From Flavobacteriales bacterium (lineage in GTDB: Bacteria; Bacteroidota; Bacteroidia; Flavobacteriales_F; PHOS-HE28): 15,648 nt of DNA. The translations under genes and the position numbers were made by a program. Below the pieces are notes generated by a model that made no database searches, was not told the DNA's origin, and worked only from the letters and a program-made list of their open reading frames with translations. Within the stretch, counting starts at the first letter, position 1. Each line of letters starts with the position of its first letter. The stretch is from positions 1 to 15,648 of the forward strand of contig JAGQVR010000038.1 of the NCBI GenBank assembly GCA_020437875.1, written 5' to 3'. Of this stretch, positions 6,774 through 13,315 are shown one piece after another.

Positions 6774-8723
6774 ATGCGGTATTCCCGGTCGCTGCGCCTT
6801 GTGCTCGCCCTATGCCTGGTGGTGATGCTTTTTGCCGGGTGGACAGAGGCGAACCGACCGGTACGCGGCCCGCATGGTCGGCTTGAGCTGCTGCTCTTCC
6901 GCAGTGCGAACGATACCCTACCGGTGCTCCAGAGCGACCACTTCTGGACCAGCGGACGTTGCGCAGGCTGCCATGGTCGCGACCTTCTCGGACAGGCCAG
7001 CATCGATCCGGCCACCGGGCATGACGTGAACGTGGTGGACGACTGGCGCAGCAGCATCATGGCGAACAGCGCCCGCGACCCGTTCTTCCGCGCGAAGTTG
7101 GACCACGAAGTGCTGGTGAACCCCGGCCACACGGATGCCCTGAGCAACAAGTGCCTGAGTTGTCATGCTCCACTCGCGATGCATGAGGAGCTTATCGCCG
7201 GAAGGCCGCCCTTCACCCTGGCCATGCTGGACACGAGCGTGCTCGCGAGTGATGGCGTGAGCTGCCTGGCCTGCCACATGCAGCGACCCGGACCGACCGG
7301 GAACTTCTTCAGCGGCGATCTGCACTTCGATAGCGCACGCGTGTACGGCCCCTACTTCGACGACCAGATCAACCCGGCCATCATGCAGTTCTTCGTCGGG
7401 TTGACGCCCGGCTATGGCGAGCACATCGTGGACAGCAAGGTGTGTGCAGGCTGCCACACCCTGATCACCGAGACCGTGGACCTCGACGGGAACCTGACCG
7501 GTGACCACTTCGTGGAACAGGCGACCTACCACGAGTGGCAGAACAGCGTCTACAGCGCGAACGGCACGCACTGCAACACCTGCCATATGCCACGCATCGA
7601 CGGGCCGGTGATCCTCGCGGCGGAATACGCCTTCCTGAGCGGCCAGACCCCCTTCGGGATGCACCACCTGGCCGGCGGGAACGCGCACATGCTGGAGATC
7701 CTGAAGGCGAACCGTGATGCGCTTGCGATCCCGGCCACCGAAGAGCAGTTCGACAGCACCATTGCACGATCGCACCGGTTGTTGACCGAGCGGACATTGA
7801 ACGTGCTGGTGCATGCGGAGGACCGGACGGCGGATACGGCCTTCTATACGGTGCACTTGGAGAACAGGGCCGGCCACCGCTTCCCGAGCGGTTACCCATC
7901 CCGGCGGGCCTTCGTGCGTTTCGTGGTGCGCGATGCGGAAGGCGACACGCTCTTCAGCAGTGGGATGACGGATGCCACGTACGAGGTGATCGGACATGAC
8001 ACTGGCTTCGAACCACACTACGATGTGATCCGCGATGGCGGTGAGGTACAGATCTACGAGCTGGTGATGGGCGATGTGAACGGCGACGTGACAACGGTGC
8101 TCGAACGCGCGAAGGATCCGCTGAAGGACAATCGACTGGTGCCGTTGGGCTTCGTGACCAGCCACCCGAGCTACGACACCACGCGCCTGGCCGGTGCGGT
8201 TCTGATGGACGCCGACTTCAACCGCGATGCATCGAACACGGAGGGAAGTGGCACGGATGTGATCCACTACCATGTGGCGTTGAACGGCGTGACGAGCGGC
8301 CTGATCGCCACGGCGGAGGTGTTCTACCAGACCATGCCGCCCGGCTGGAACGCCGAGATGCTCTCCTTCCATTCCGCGCGCATCGACAGCTTCCGGACGA
8401 TGCTGGCAGAGAGCGATGCAAGCCCGATCCTCATCGCTGCGGACTCCATCGCCTTGGGGCCCTTGGGCGTGGCGGAGCGGACCAATGCCCTCCTCACCGT
8501 GCTTCCGAACCCGACCACGGATGGGCAGGTGCGTGTGTTGCACAACGTGGGCGATCACGTCCGCTACGTGGCGGCCTATGATCCACGTGGGCGTGCGGTG
8601 CAGGTGCATGCCGAGGTGCGCAACGGGAGCTGGTCGTTCCAGTTGCCCGATGCAGCCGGCGTCTACCTGCTCCACCTCGAGGTGAACGGACGGAACGTGT
8701 TGCAGCGCATCGTTCGCCGATGA
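6774..8723 (+). CDS. five-haem c-type cytochrome with T9SS sorting domain
   Basis: Probable surface-exposed or secreted electron-transfer protein of 649 residues. The N terminus (1-26, MRYSRSLRLVLALCLVVMLF) is a signal peptide. Five CxxCH haem sites are visible: CAGCH 63-67, CLSCH 127-131, CLACH 164-168, CAGCH 224-228 and CNTCH 267-271. The stretch DDWRSSIMANSARDPFFRAKL resembles multihaem cytochrome c554-like proteins. A beta-rich domain (about 340-530) contains AGHRFPSGYPSRRAFV, like the GH-FPTG-P-RR motif often found after the haems in multihaem cytochromes. The last 80 residues (VLPNPTTDGQ to GVYLLHLEVNGRNVLQRIVRR) are a type A T9SS C-terminal sorting domain. The start at 6774 gives a clean signal peptide. 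The stop overlaps the start of the MOSC gene by four bases (ATGA). The redox partner and substrate are unknown. Confidence 0.92.
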   Translation: MRYSRSLRLVLALCLVVMLFAGWTEANRPVRGPHGRLELLLFRSANDTLPVLQSDHFWTSGRCAGCHGRDLLGQASIDPATGHDVNVVDDWRSSIMANSARDPFFRAKLDHEVLVNPGHTDALSNKCLSCHAPLAMHEELIAGRPPFTLAMLDTSVLASDGVSCLACHMQRPGPTGNFFSGDLHFDSARVYGPYFDDQINPAIMQFFVGLTPGYGEHIVDSKVCAGCHTLITETVDLDGNLTGDHFVEQATYHEWQNSVYSANGTHCNTCHMPRIDGPVILAAEYAFLSGQTPFGMHHLAGGNAHMLEILKANRDALAIPATEEQFDSTIARSHRLLTERTLNVLVHAEDRTADTAFYTVHLENRAGHRFPSGYPSRRAFVRFVVRDAEGDTLFSSGMTDATYEVIGHDTGFEPHYDVIRDGGEVQIYELVMGDVNGDVTTVLERAKDPLKDNRLVPLGFVTSHPSYDTTRLAGAVLMDADFNRDASNTEGSGTDVIHYHVALNGVTSGLIATAEVFYQTMPPGWNAEMLSFHSARIDSFRTMLAESDASPILIAADSIALGPLGVAERTNALLTVLPNPTTDGQVRVLHNVGDHVRYVAAYDPRGRAVQVHAEVRNGSWSFQLPDAAGVYLLHLEVNGRNVLQRIVRR

Positions 8724-9535
8724 GCCTGCACCTGGCCTCGATCCACATCCATCCGATCAAGTCGCTCGGCGGCTTCGCGGTGAACGAGGCGTTGATCACG
8801 GACCGGGGTCTCCAACATGACCGGCGGTGGATGCTGGTGGATCAGCATGGTCGCTTCCTCTCGCAGCGGGAACTCCCGACGATGGCCTGCCTGCACGCTG
8901 AACCTGTAGGGGACGGCTTTCGCGTTACCGATGTGCGCACCGGTGACACGCTGGACCTTCCCTGGGAACTTCGTGAAGGAACCGCATGTCGTGCCCAGGT
9001 GTGGGAGGATGAAGTGGATGTGATCTCGGCGGAGCACCTCTCAAGCTGGTTCAGTGATCGCCTGGGAACACCTGCAGTACTCGTGTACATGCCTGACGCT
9101 TCCATCCGACCGACCGATCCGACCTACGCGGTTTCAGGTACGAGCCTGAGTGATGGCTTCCCGTTCCTGATCCTCTCGCAAGCTTCATTGAACGACCTGA
9201 ACGAACGTATGGCGCCGGAGGACCGCGTCCCGATGGACCGTTTCAGGCCCAACCTGGTGATCGGTGGTGGTGCGGCCTTCCAAGAGGATCGATGGCGACG
9301 GATCGTGGTGGGCGATGCCCGATTCGAACTGGTGAAGCCCTGCGCCCGGTGCGTGATCACGACCACGGACCAACGTAGCGGCCAGCGCGGCAAGGAACCA
9401 TTGGCCAGCCTCGCGCGCTTCCGTCGCCGGCACAACGAACCCACGAAGGTGGACTTCGGCATGAACGCGATATGCACGAGCGGGGAACGTGTGCGGGTGG
9501 GTGATGCGGTCCAGGTGATCACGGCCGTCGGCTAA
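8720..9535 (+). CDS. MOSC-domain protein, YcbX/mARC-like
   Basis: Likely a molybdenum-cofactor-binding oxidoreductase or sulfur carrier of the MOSC family, cytoplasmic because no signal peptide is seen. The 271-residue product has the MOSC_N beta-barrel (about 1-120: IHIHPIKSLGGFAV, LQHDRRWMLVDQHGRFLSQRE). A MOSC domain follows (about 130-270), with RFRPNLVIGGGAAFQED and KPCARCVITTTDQRSGQ. The C208-x-x-C211 pair matches the CxRC segment of YcbX and mARC, where a cysteine ligates the molybdenum. Those relatives reduce N-hydroxylated bases with an external electron donor; the substrate here is not known. The ATG overlaps the stop of the cytochrome gene by four bases, so translation is probably coupled. 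yhhQ starts 9 bases after its stop. Confidence 0.9.
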   Translation: MSLHLASIHIHPIKSLGGFAVNEALITDRGLQHDRRWMLVDQHGRFLSQRELPTMACLHAEPVGDGFRVTDVRTGDTLDLPWELREGTACRAQVWEDEVDVISAEHLSSWFSDRLGTPAVLVYMPDASIRPTDPTYAVSGTSLSDGFPFLILSQASLNDLNERMAPEDRVPMDRFRPNLVIGGGAAFQEDRWRRIVVGDARFELVKPCARCVITTTDQRSGQRGKEPLASLARFRRRHNEPTKVDFGMNAICTSGERVRVGDAVQVITAVG

Positions 9536-9540
9536 CTTGC
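9533..9540 (+). promoter_or_regulatory. possible -7 element of the transporter gene, over the MOSC stop codon
   Basis: TAACTTGC begins with the TAA stop of the MOSC gene and ends four bases before the ATG at 9545. It fits TAnnTTnn at the same spacing seen at three other genes, so yhhQ may be transcribed independently as well as from upstream. No -33 element is evident. Confidence 0.35.
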
Positions 9541-9544
9541 CGCG

Positions 9545-10333
9545 ATGGTGCACACGCTGCTGGCCGACAAGGCCAACCGCCTGTTCGTGATCCTCGCCGC
9601 CTGTTTCATCGCGAACGCGTTGCTGGCGGAGATGATCGGCGTGAAGCTCTTCCAGTTGGAAACGGCCATGGGGCTGAGCAAGGCGGACTTCACCATCCTG
9701 GGCCAGCCGCATCTTTCATTCGTGCTCAGCGTGGGTGTGCTGCCATGGCCAATGGTCTTCATCCTCACCGATGTGATCAACGATTACTACGGTGTGCGCG
9801 GCGTACGCTTCCTCACCCTGCTCACGGCCGTCATCATCGCATTCGCCTTCGTGGTGCTCTACTTGGCCATCGCCATGCCGCCGGACAGGGGGTGGTGGGT
9901 CGCCAGCGGTGCGGCTCATGGGGTCCCGGACATGCAGGCCGCCTTCGCGAACATCTTCGGGCAGAGCATGAACATCATCGTCGGTTCGATCACGGCCTTC
10001 ATCATCGGTCAGCTCGCAGATGCCTACATCTTCCGACGGATCAAGCGCGTTACCGGTGATCGCCGCATCTGGCTGCGTGCCACGGGCAGTACGTTGGTGA
10101 GCCAGTTGATCGACAGTGTGGTGGTGACCTACCTGGCGTTCTGGGTGCTGCGCGACATGCCCTTCCCACTGGCCACGGCCCTGGTCATCACCGCATACAC
10201 CTATAAGCTGGTCGTCGCCGTCCTCGCCACTCCGTTGATCTACCTCGCCCACGCGCTCATCGAGCGATACCTCGGCAGGGAGAAGGCGCACGCGATGCGC
10301 GCCGACGCCCTTCGGCTGGCCGCGGAACAATGA
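9545..10333 (+). CDS. yhhQ: queuosine precursor transporter, YhhQ/Vut_1 family
   Basis: Inner-membrane protein of the VUT/YhhQ family (PF02592, formerly DUF165), whose E. coli member takes up queuine precursors (preQ0/preQ1) for tRNA modification. The 262-residue product has about six to seven hydrophobic segments: roughly 12-35, 58-80, 88-110, 140-160, 180-202, 208-238. Family motifs include FILTDVINDYYG (72-83) and RATGSTLVSQLIDSVVVT (178-195). The C terminus is a basic cytoplasmic tail. No queuosine biosynthesis gene is visible nearby. It follows the MOSC gene by 9 bases and its stop codon overlaps the ATG of the small basic gene by four bases. Family assignment is strong; the substrate is inferred from the family. 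Confidence 0.9.
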   Translation: MVHTLLADKANRLFVILAACFIANALLAEMIGVKLFQLETAMGLSKADFTILGQPHLSFVLSVGVLPWPMVFILTDVINDYYGVRGVRFLTLLTAVIIAFAFVVLYLAIAMPPDRGWWVASGAAHGVPDMQAAFANIFGQSMNIIVGSITAFIIGQLADAYIFRRIKRVTGDRRIWLRATGSTLVSQLIDSVVVTYLAFWVLRDMPFPLATALVITAYTYKLVVAVLATPLIYLAHALIERYLGREKAHAMRADALRLAAEQ

Positions 10334-10509
10334 GCATGGGCAAGAAGCGGCGCATCGGACGGAAGGAACAGGACGCTATCGAGCGCGCGGCCAAGCGCGA
10401 GGCGCAGAAGGCGGCGGGTGCGTTGGACGGTCGATTCCGCGTGAAGGTGGTCCCGAACAAGAAACGTGCACCCACTCGCCGGAGGAATGCCGACCCGAAT
10501 GAAGAATGA
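10330..10509 (+). CDS. small, very basic protein of 59 residues
   Basis: A short frame starting MSMGKKRRIGRKEQDAIERA and ending RRRNADPNEE. About 19 of 59 residues are Lys or Arg, with an Ala/Glu/Lys-rich stretch in the middle that would form a helix. I do not recognise it; nucleic-acid or ribosome binding is a guess from charge alone. The support for coding is positional: its ATG overlaps the stop of yhhQ by four bases (ATGA), and its own stop overlaps another ATG at 10506 in the frame of the next gene. It fills an otherwise unexplained gap of the operon. The density of Lys/Arg codons in GC-rich DNA means chance cannot be excluded. Confidence 0.6.
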   Translation: MSMGKKRRIGRKEQDAIERAAKREAQKAAGALDGRFRVKVVPNKKRAPTRRRNADPNEE

Positions 10510-10515
10510 GCAGGG

Positions 10516-10523
10516 TACCTTCG
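10516..10523 (+). promoter_or_regulatory. possible -7 element of the HAD phosphatase gene
   Basis: TACCTTCG is one mismatch from TAnnTTTG and ends 15 bases before the ATG at 10539. It favours that start over the in-frame ATG at 10506, which would lie upstream of the element. No -33 TTG is seen. Confidence 0.3.
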
Positions 10524-10538
10524 TGCCAACGGATCACC

Positions 10539-10964
10539 ATGAGCACGGAACTGCACGACCTGTACATCGATGGCAAGAAGGCCAGCCCCGGATTACCCGA
10601 GGGTGTGAAGAACTACCTCATCGACATCGATGGCACCATCTGTGAGGACATCCCGAACGAGGAGCCCGAGCGGATGCTGGATGCCGTCCTCTTCGATGGT
10701 GCCCTGGAAACCTGCAATCGCTGGTTCGATCAGGGGCATATCATCACCTTCTTCACCTCGCGCACGGAAGCACACCGGAACGTGACGGAGGCCTGGTTGG
10801 CCAAGCATGGTTTCAATTACCACGGTATCCTCTTCGGCAAGCCGCGCGGTGGCAACTATCACTGGATCGACAATCATATCGTGCGCTCGACCCGGTACAT
10901 GGGCACGTTCTCGGACATGGTGGAGAAGGAGGTCCGGATCCAGGTGTTCCCGGACGCGCCCTGA
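10539..10964 (+). CDS. HAD-superfamily phosphatase-like protein
   Basis: Small cytoplasmic hydrolase of 141 residues with a compact HAD fold and no large cap. Motif I is LIDIDGT (27-33) with the nucleophile D29 and acid/base D31. Motif II is the Thr/Ser in FFTSRT (71-76), motif III is K101 in FGKPRGG and motif IV is probably D111 in YHWID. Similar short HAD proteins in Bacteroidota are sometimes labelled phosphoheptose isomerase or polynucleotide-kinase-like phosphatase; the substrate cannot be told from sequence. Two starts are possible. ATG 10506 overlaps the stop of the small basic gene (ATGA). ATG 10539 follows a TACCTTCG element and lacks the odd leader MSRVPSCQRIT. I chose 10539 with modest confidence. 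It is the last gene of the run and a hairpin follows. Confidence 0.85.
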   Translation: MSTELHDLYIDGKKASPGLPEGVKNYLIDIDGTICEDIPNEEPERMLDAVLFDGALETCNRWFDQGHIITFFTSRTEAHRNVTEAWLAKHGFNYHGILFGKPRGGNYHWIDNHIVRSTRYMGTFSDMVEKEVRIQVFPDAP

Positions 10965-10969
10965 TCCCG

Positions 10970-10992
10970 TGGGCCGATCACGGACCGGCCCA
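10970..10992 (+). terminator. hairpin terminator after the HAD gene
   Basis: TGGGCCG and CGGCCCA form a perfect 7-bp stem around a 9-base loop, starting 5 bases after the stop codon. An AT-rich stretch follows (TGTTAACTTAATATG), though not a pure T run. It probably ends the cytochrome-to-HAD transcription unit. Confidence 0.55.
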
Positions 10993-11033
10993 ATGTTAAC
11001 TTAATATGAAGTTTTGCCCAGTACTGATCCCGG

Positions 11034-11462
11034 ATGGGGTCCGGAAGCGGCGATCGTGCGAAATTCACGGCAAACCTCCAGGCCATGGGCGCACCGGTAC
11101 ACTCTTCGGACACCTTGAAGGATAGTGTTCCTCATGCCGGCATGCACCTGGCCGCCTCGGGGACCTTGGAGGTGATGCGGGTGACGAAGGCCATTCCCAC
11201 TGCCAACGGGGACCTGCTCTTCCTCGGCGTACCCGCTCGCACCGGTAGTAGTGCGCGCAGCCTGCACGTTTCCTTCACCCAGCAGAGCGTTCACGAACCA
11301 CCGACGATGGACCCGATGACGGGACGCATCCACCTGTCCTATCCGCATCGCGACCATCCCGAGGTGCAGGCCCTGCTGACCAGCACGCGCAACCGGTTCT
11401 GCTATTTCTGGCGTTCGGCCTCCGGGGACCGGACCCATGCGTGGTTGCTCAGCTCCAAGTGA
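11034..11462 (+). CDS. hypothetical protein of 142 residues
   Basis: I do not recognise this protein. It has no signal peptide or membrane segment. The central part (about 40-100) is beta-rich with several Met and His residues, and the C terminus (HLSYPHRDHPEVQALLTS, then RFCYFWRSASGDRTHAW) looks like a folded domain and not a random frame. An AT-rich stretch upstream includes AAGTTTTG (11009-11016), one mismatch from TAnnTTTG and 17 bases before the ATG, so it may have its own promoter after the terminator at 10970-10992. It converges on the YCII-domain gene with only 4 bases between the stops. A minus-strand frame covers the same DNA but shows no recognisable protein, so the plus strand is preferred. 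Confidence 0.6.
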   Translation: MGSGSGDRAKFTANLQAMGAPVHSSDTLKDSVPHAGMHLAASGTLEVMRVTKAIPTANGDLLFLGVPARTGSSARSLHVSFTQQSVHEPPTMDPMTGRIHLSYPHRDHPEVQALLTSTRNRFCYFWRSASGDRTHAWLLSSK

Positions 11463-11466
11463 TCCA

Positions 11467-11880
11467 TCAGGGCAGCTTAGTACCGATGGCACCGAACCAC
11501 GGTGCTATGGTATAGGTCAGGCGCTGCCGTTTGACCAGCGGGTCCTGTCGCAGGTAGCCTTCCACCTCTTCGCGGGTCTCGCAATCGTAGAGCAGCAGGC
11601 CCCGCCAGTTGACATCGTTGGCGCCATACGGTCCGCCCATCACGATCAGACCACGCTTACCCTGCATGTCCTGATGGTCGAGGTGCGCTTTCAGGAGTTC
11701 CGCTGACGTGGTGCTGTCCAATGCCGTGGTGTCCGCACCGGTGGAATAGAGCACGAACCAGTACTGCTTCATGTGGTAAGTGCTGTCCGCGATGGTGACA
11801 TCGAACGTGCGCTGGGCGCATAGTGGACCGAAGCCGATGAGGGAAAGGAGGAACATTGCTGGACGCTGGGTCATGATCAT
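11467..11880 (-). CDS. exported YCII-domain protein
   Basis: A 137-residue product with an N-terminal signal peptide (MIMTQRPAMFLLSLIGFGPLCAQ; cleavage likely after LCA, and the residue before Cys does not fit a lipobox). A YCII-related domain fills about 38-137: MKQYWFVLYSTGAD, then LLKAHLDHQDMQGKRGLIVMGGPYG, then LLYDCETREEVEGYLRQDP. YCII (YciI-like) proteins are small alpha/beta proteins related to muconolactone isomerase and chlorite dismutase folds. Most are cytosolic and poorly understood, so an exported copy is noteworthy. The start at 11880 is the first ATG; a TTG at 11895 would overlap the preceding GrpB stop codon but is less likely. TACATTGC at 11904-11897, inside the 3' end of the GrpB gene, may be its promoter. 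Confidence 0.85.
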   Translation of the reverse strand: MIMTQRPAMFLLSLIGFGPLCAQRTFDVTIADSTYHMKQYWFVLYSTGADTTALDSTTSAELLKAHLDHQDMQGKRGLIVMGGPYGANDVNWRGLLLYDCETREEVEGYLRQDPLVKRQRLTYTIAPWFGAIGTKLP

Positions 11881-11891
11881 GGTTGCTGCGA

Positions 11892-12473
11892 TCAACGCAA
11901 TGTACCATCACGCCCTTTCCGCAAGATGGCTTGGATGAACTCGGTCTTCCCCTGCGTATAGGCCGCCCTGTCCCTTGCGAACTTCTTCGCCAGATCGTTC
12001 TTCAACCGCTCATAGGCGGCCGCCTCCTCCGGATGCCTCCGCAACAGATCGCGGAAGATGATGCGCTCCACCGTCTGGTGGTCCGGAGAGAGTATGTGGA
12101 TGTGCTCGGTGCGTTCCCCTTTCGCATCGCGCATGATGAACCAGGCGTAGTACGGTTCATTCTCGCCGATGCTCGGGCGCCAGATGAACTCATAACCCTC
12201 CTCCTCCATGCGTGGGACCACACGTTCAAGCACCTCGTCCATATCATTCACCTCCACCTGTACATCGATGATCGGTTTCGCGCTCAAGCCCGGCACCGCG
12301 GTGCTTCCTATGTGCGCGATGCGCTGCACGAGGTTCTTCGGCAGCAGCTTCTTCAAACGAGCCTCGATCCCCTCGTAGCGTGCCGGCCATTCCGGATCAT
12401 ACGGCACCACCGCGATGCGCTCCTTCACCAGGGCGGCGATGCGCTTGCGGTCCACTTTCGGCGGCTCCATCAT
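11892..12473 (-). CDS. GrpB family protein (nucleotidyltransferase fold)
   Basis: A 193-residue GrpB/UPF0157 protein, a branch of the nucleotidyltransferase superfamily also found fused to dephospho-CoA kinase. Diagnostic stretches are VVPYDPEWPARYE (22-34), HIGSTAVPGLSAKPIIDVQV (54-73), and TEHIHIL (122-128) with the following HH-rich region. The GST motif and the D70 region correspond to the catalytic GS and acidic residues of the fold. The biochemical role of the family is not established. The ATG at 12473 overlaps the stop codon of fdhD by four bases (ATGA), so it is translationally coupled to fdhD in a tag-fdhD-GrpB operon. Length is normal. Confidence 0.92.
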   Translation of the reverse strand: MMEPPKVDRKRIAALVKERIAVVPYDPEWPARYEGIEARLKKLLPKNLVQRIAHIGSTAVPGLSAKPIIDVQVEVNDMDEVLERVVPRMEEEGYEFIWRPSIGENEPYYAWFIMRDAKGERTEHIHILSPDHQTVERIIFRDLLRRHPEEAAAYERLKNDLAKKFARDRAAYTQGKTEFIQAILRKGRDGTLR

Positions 12474-13288
12474 GGCGCGTAGCAGTTGAAGCGTTGATCG
12501 CGAAGGAAGCCGATGAGCGTGAGCCCATGCTTTCGTGCAAGCTGCACGGCCAGGGAGGAAGGTGCGCCGATGGCCACCATCAAGGGTATCCCGGCGACGA
12601 CGCACTTCTGGACGAGTTCGAAGCCCGCGCGCCCGCTCACCAACAAGATCCCGTCCGAGGCCCCGTGCCCATCGAACAGGGATGCCCCGATCACCTTGTC
12701 CACCGCATTGTGGCGTCCCACATCCTCCCGGAGGCAGAGCAAGTCCCCCTCGCGGTTGAACAACGCCGCCGCATGAATGCCTCCGGTGTGACGGAACACG
12801 GTCTGCGCGGCCCGCATCCGCTCCGGCAAGGCGGTGATGATGTTCGTATCGATCGATCCCCATGGGGCCATCGCCGCATGCCGAGCGACCTGTACCGCTT
12901 CGATGCTGCTCTTGCCGCATACCCCGCAGCTGCTGGTCGTGTAGAAGTTCCGTTGCCAGCGCTCAGGGTCAATGGCCACCTCGGGATCGATCTCAGCACG
13001 CATCACGTTGCCCACCTCTTCATCCTTCACGCTCAAGCATGGCACCACGCGAATGAGCTGGTCGGGTTCCATGATGACGCCTTCGGTGAACAGGAAGCCG
13101 CGCACGAGGTCATCATCATGGCCGGGCGTTCGCATCGTGATGCTCAGCCGCATCTCCTTTCGATCGTCCAGCGGACCGAAGCCGAGCCGGATCTCCAAGG
13201 GTTCCTCGGTCACGAGCAGGTCGTCCCTTTCGGAGCGCGCACCGCCTTCCACCGTATGGACCCGGACCGGTTCGACCAATGTGGACAT
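12470..13288 (-). CDS. fdhD: formate dehydrogenase accessory sulfurtransferase FdhD
   Basis: Transfers sulfur from the cysteine desulfurase IscS to the molybdenum (or tungsten) bis-MGD cofactor of formate dehydrogenases, which they need for activity. The 272-residue product shows the family hallmarks: PGHDDDLVRGFLFTEGVI (55-72), TTSSCGVCGKSS (117-128) carrying the CxxC sulfur-transfer cysteines C121 and C124, LREDVGRHNAVDKVIG (186-201) and LLVSGRAGFELVQK (215-228). All key residues are present, so it should be active. No formate dehydrogenase or other bis-MGD enzyme is in the window. The MOSC protein at 8720 is another molybdenum-linked gene, but in a separate unit. tag ends 27 bases upstream. 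TACCTTGG four bases before the ATG may give it its own promoter. Confidence 0.96.
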   Translation of the reverse strand: MSTLVEPVRVHTVEGGARSERDDLLVTEEPLEIRLGFGPLDDRKEMRLSITMRTPGHDDDLVRGFLFTEGVIMEPDQLIRVVPCLSVKDEEVGNVMRAEIDPEVAIDPERWQRNFYTTSSCGVCGKSSIEAVQVARHAAMAPWGSIDTNIITALPERMRAAQTVFRHTGGIHAAALFNREGDLLCLREDVGRHNAVDKVIGASLFDGHGASDGILLVSGRAGFELVQKCVVAGIPLMVAIGAPSSLAVQLARKHGLTLIGFLRDQRFNCYAP

Positions 13289-13292
13289 GCCA

Positions 13293-13300
13293 CCAAGGTA
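13293..13300 (-). promoter_or_regulatory. possible -7 element of fdhD
   Basis: Minus-strand TACCTTGG ends four bases before the fdhD ATG (TACCTTGGTGGCATG). It fits TAnnTTnn at the same spacing as at three other genes, which suggests a leaderless fdhD transcript in addition to read-through from tag. No -33 TTG was found. Confidence 0.4.
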
Positions 13301-13315
13301 ACCGTCCGCGCGCGG

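Noticed and set aside
6918..8675. Minus-strand open frame of 585 codons
   Set aside because: It lies opposite the cytochrome gene with its five haem motifs. The His/Val/Arg-rich product has no recognisable domain.
11001..11492. Minus-strand open frame of 163 codons opposite the gene at 11034
   Set aside because: It overlaps the end of the YCII-domain gene region and has a low-complexity Gly/Arg/His-rich product. The plus-strand frame looks more protein-like, although neither has a known homologue in my memory.
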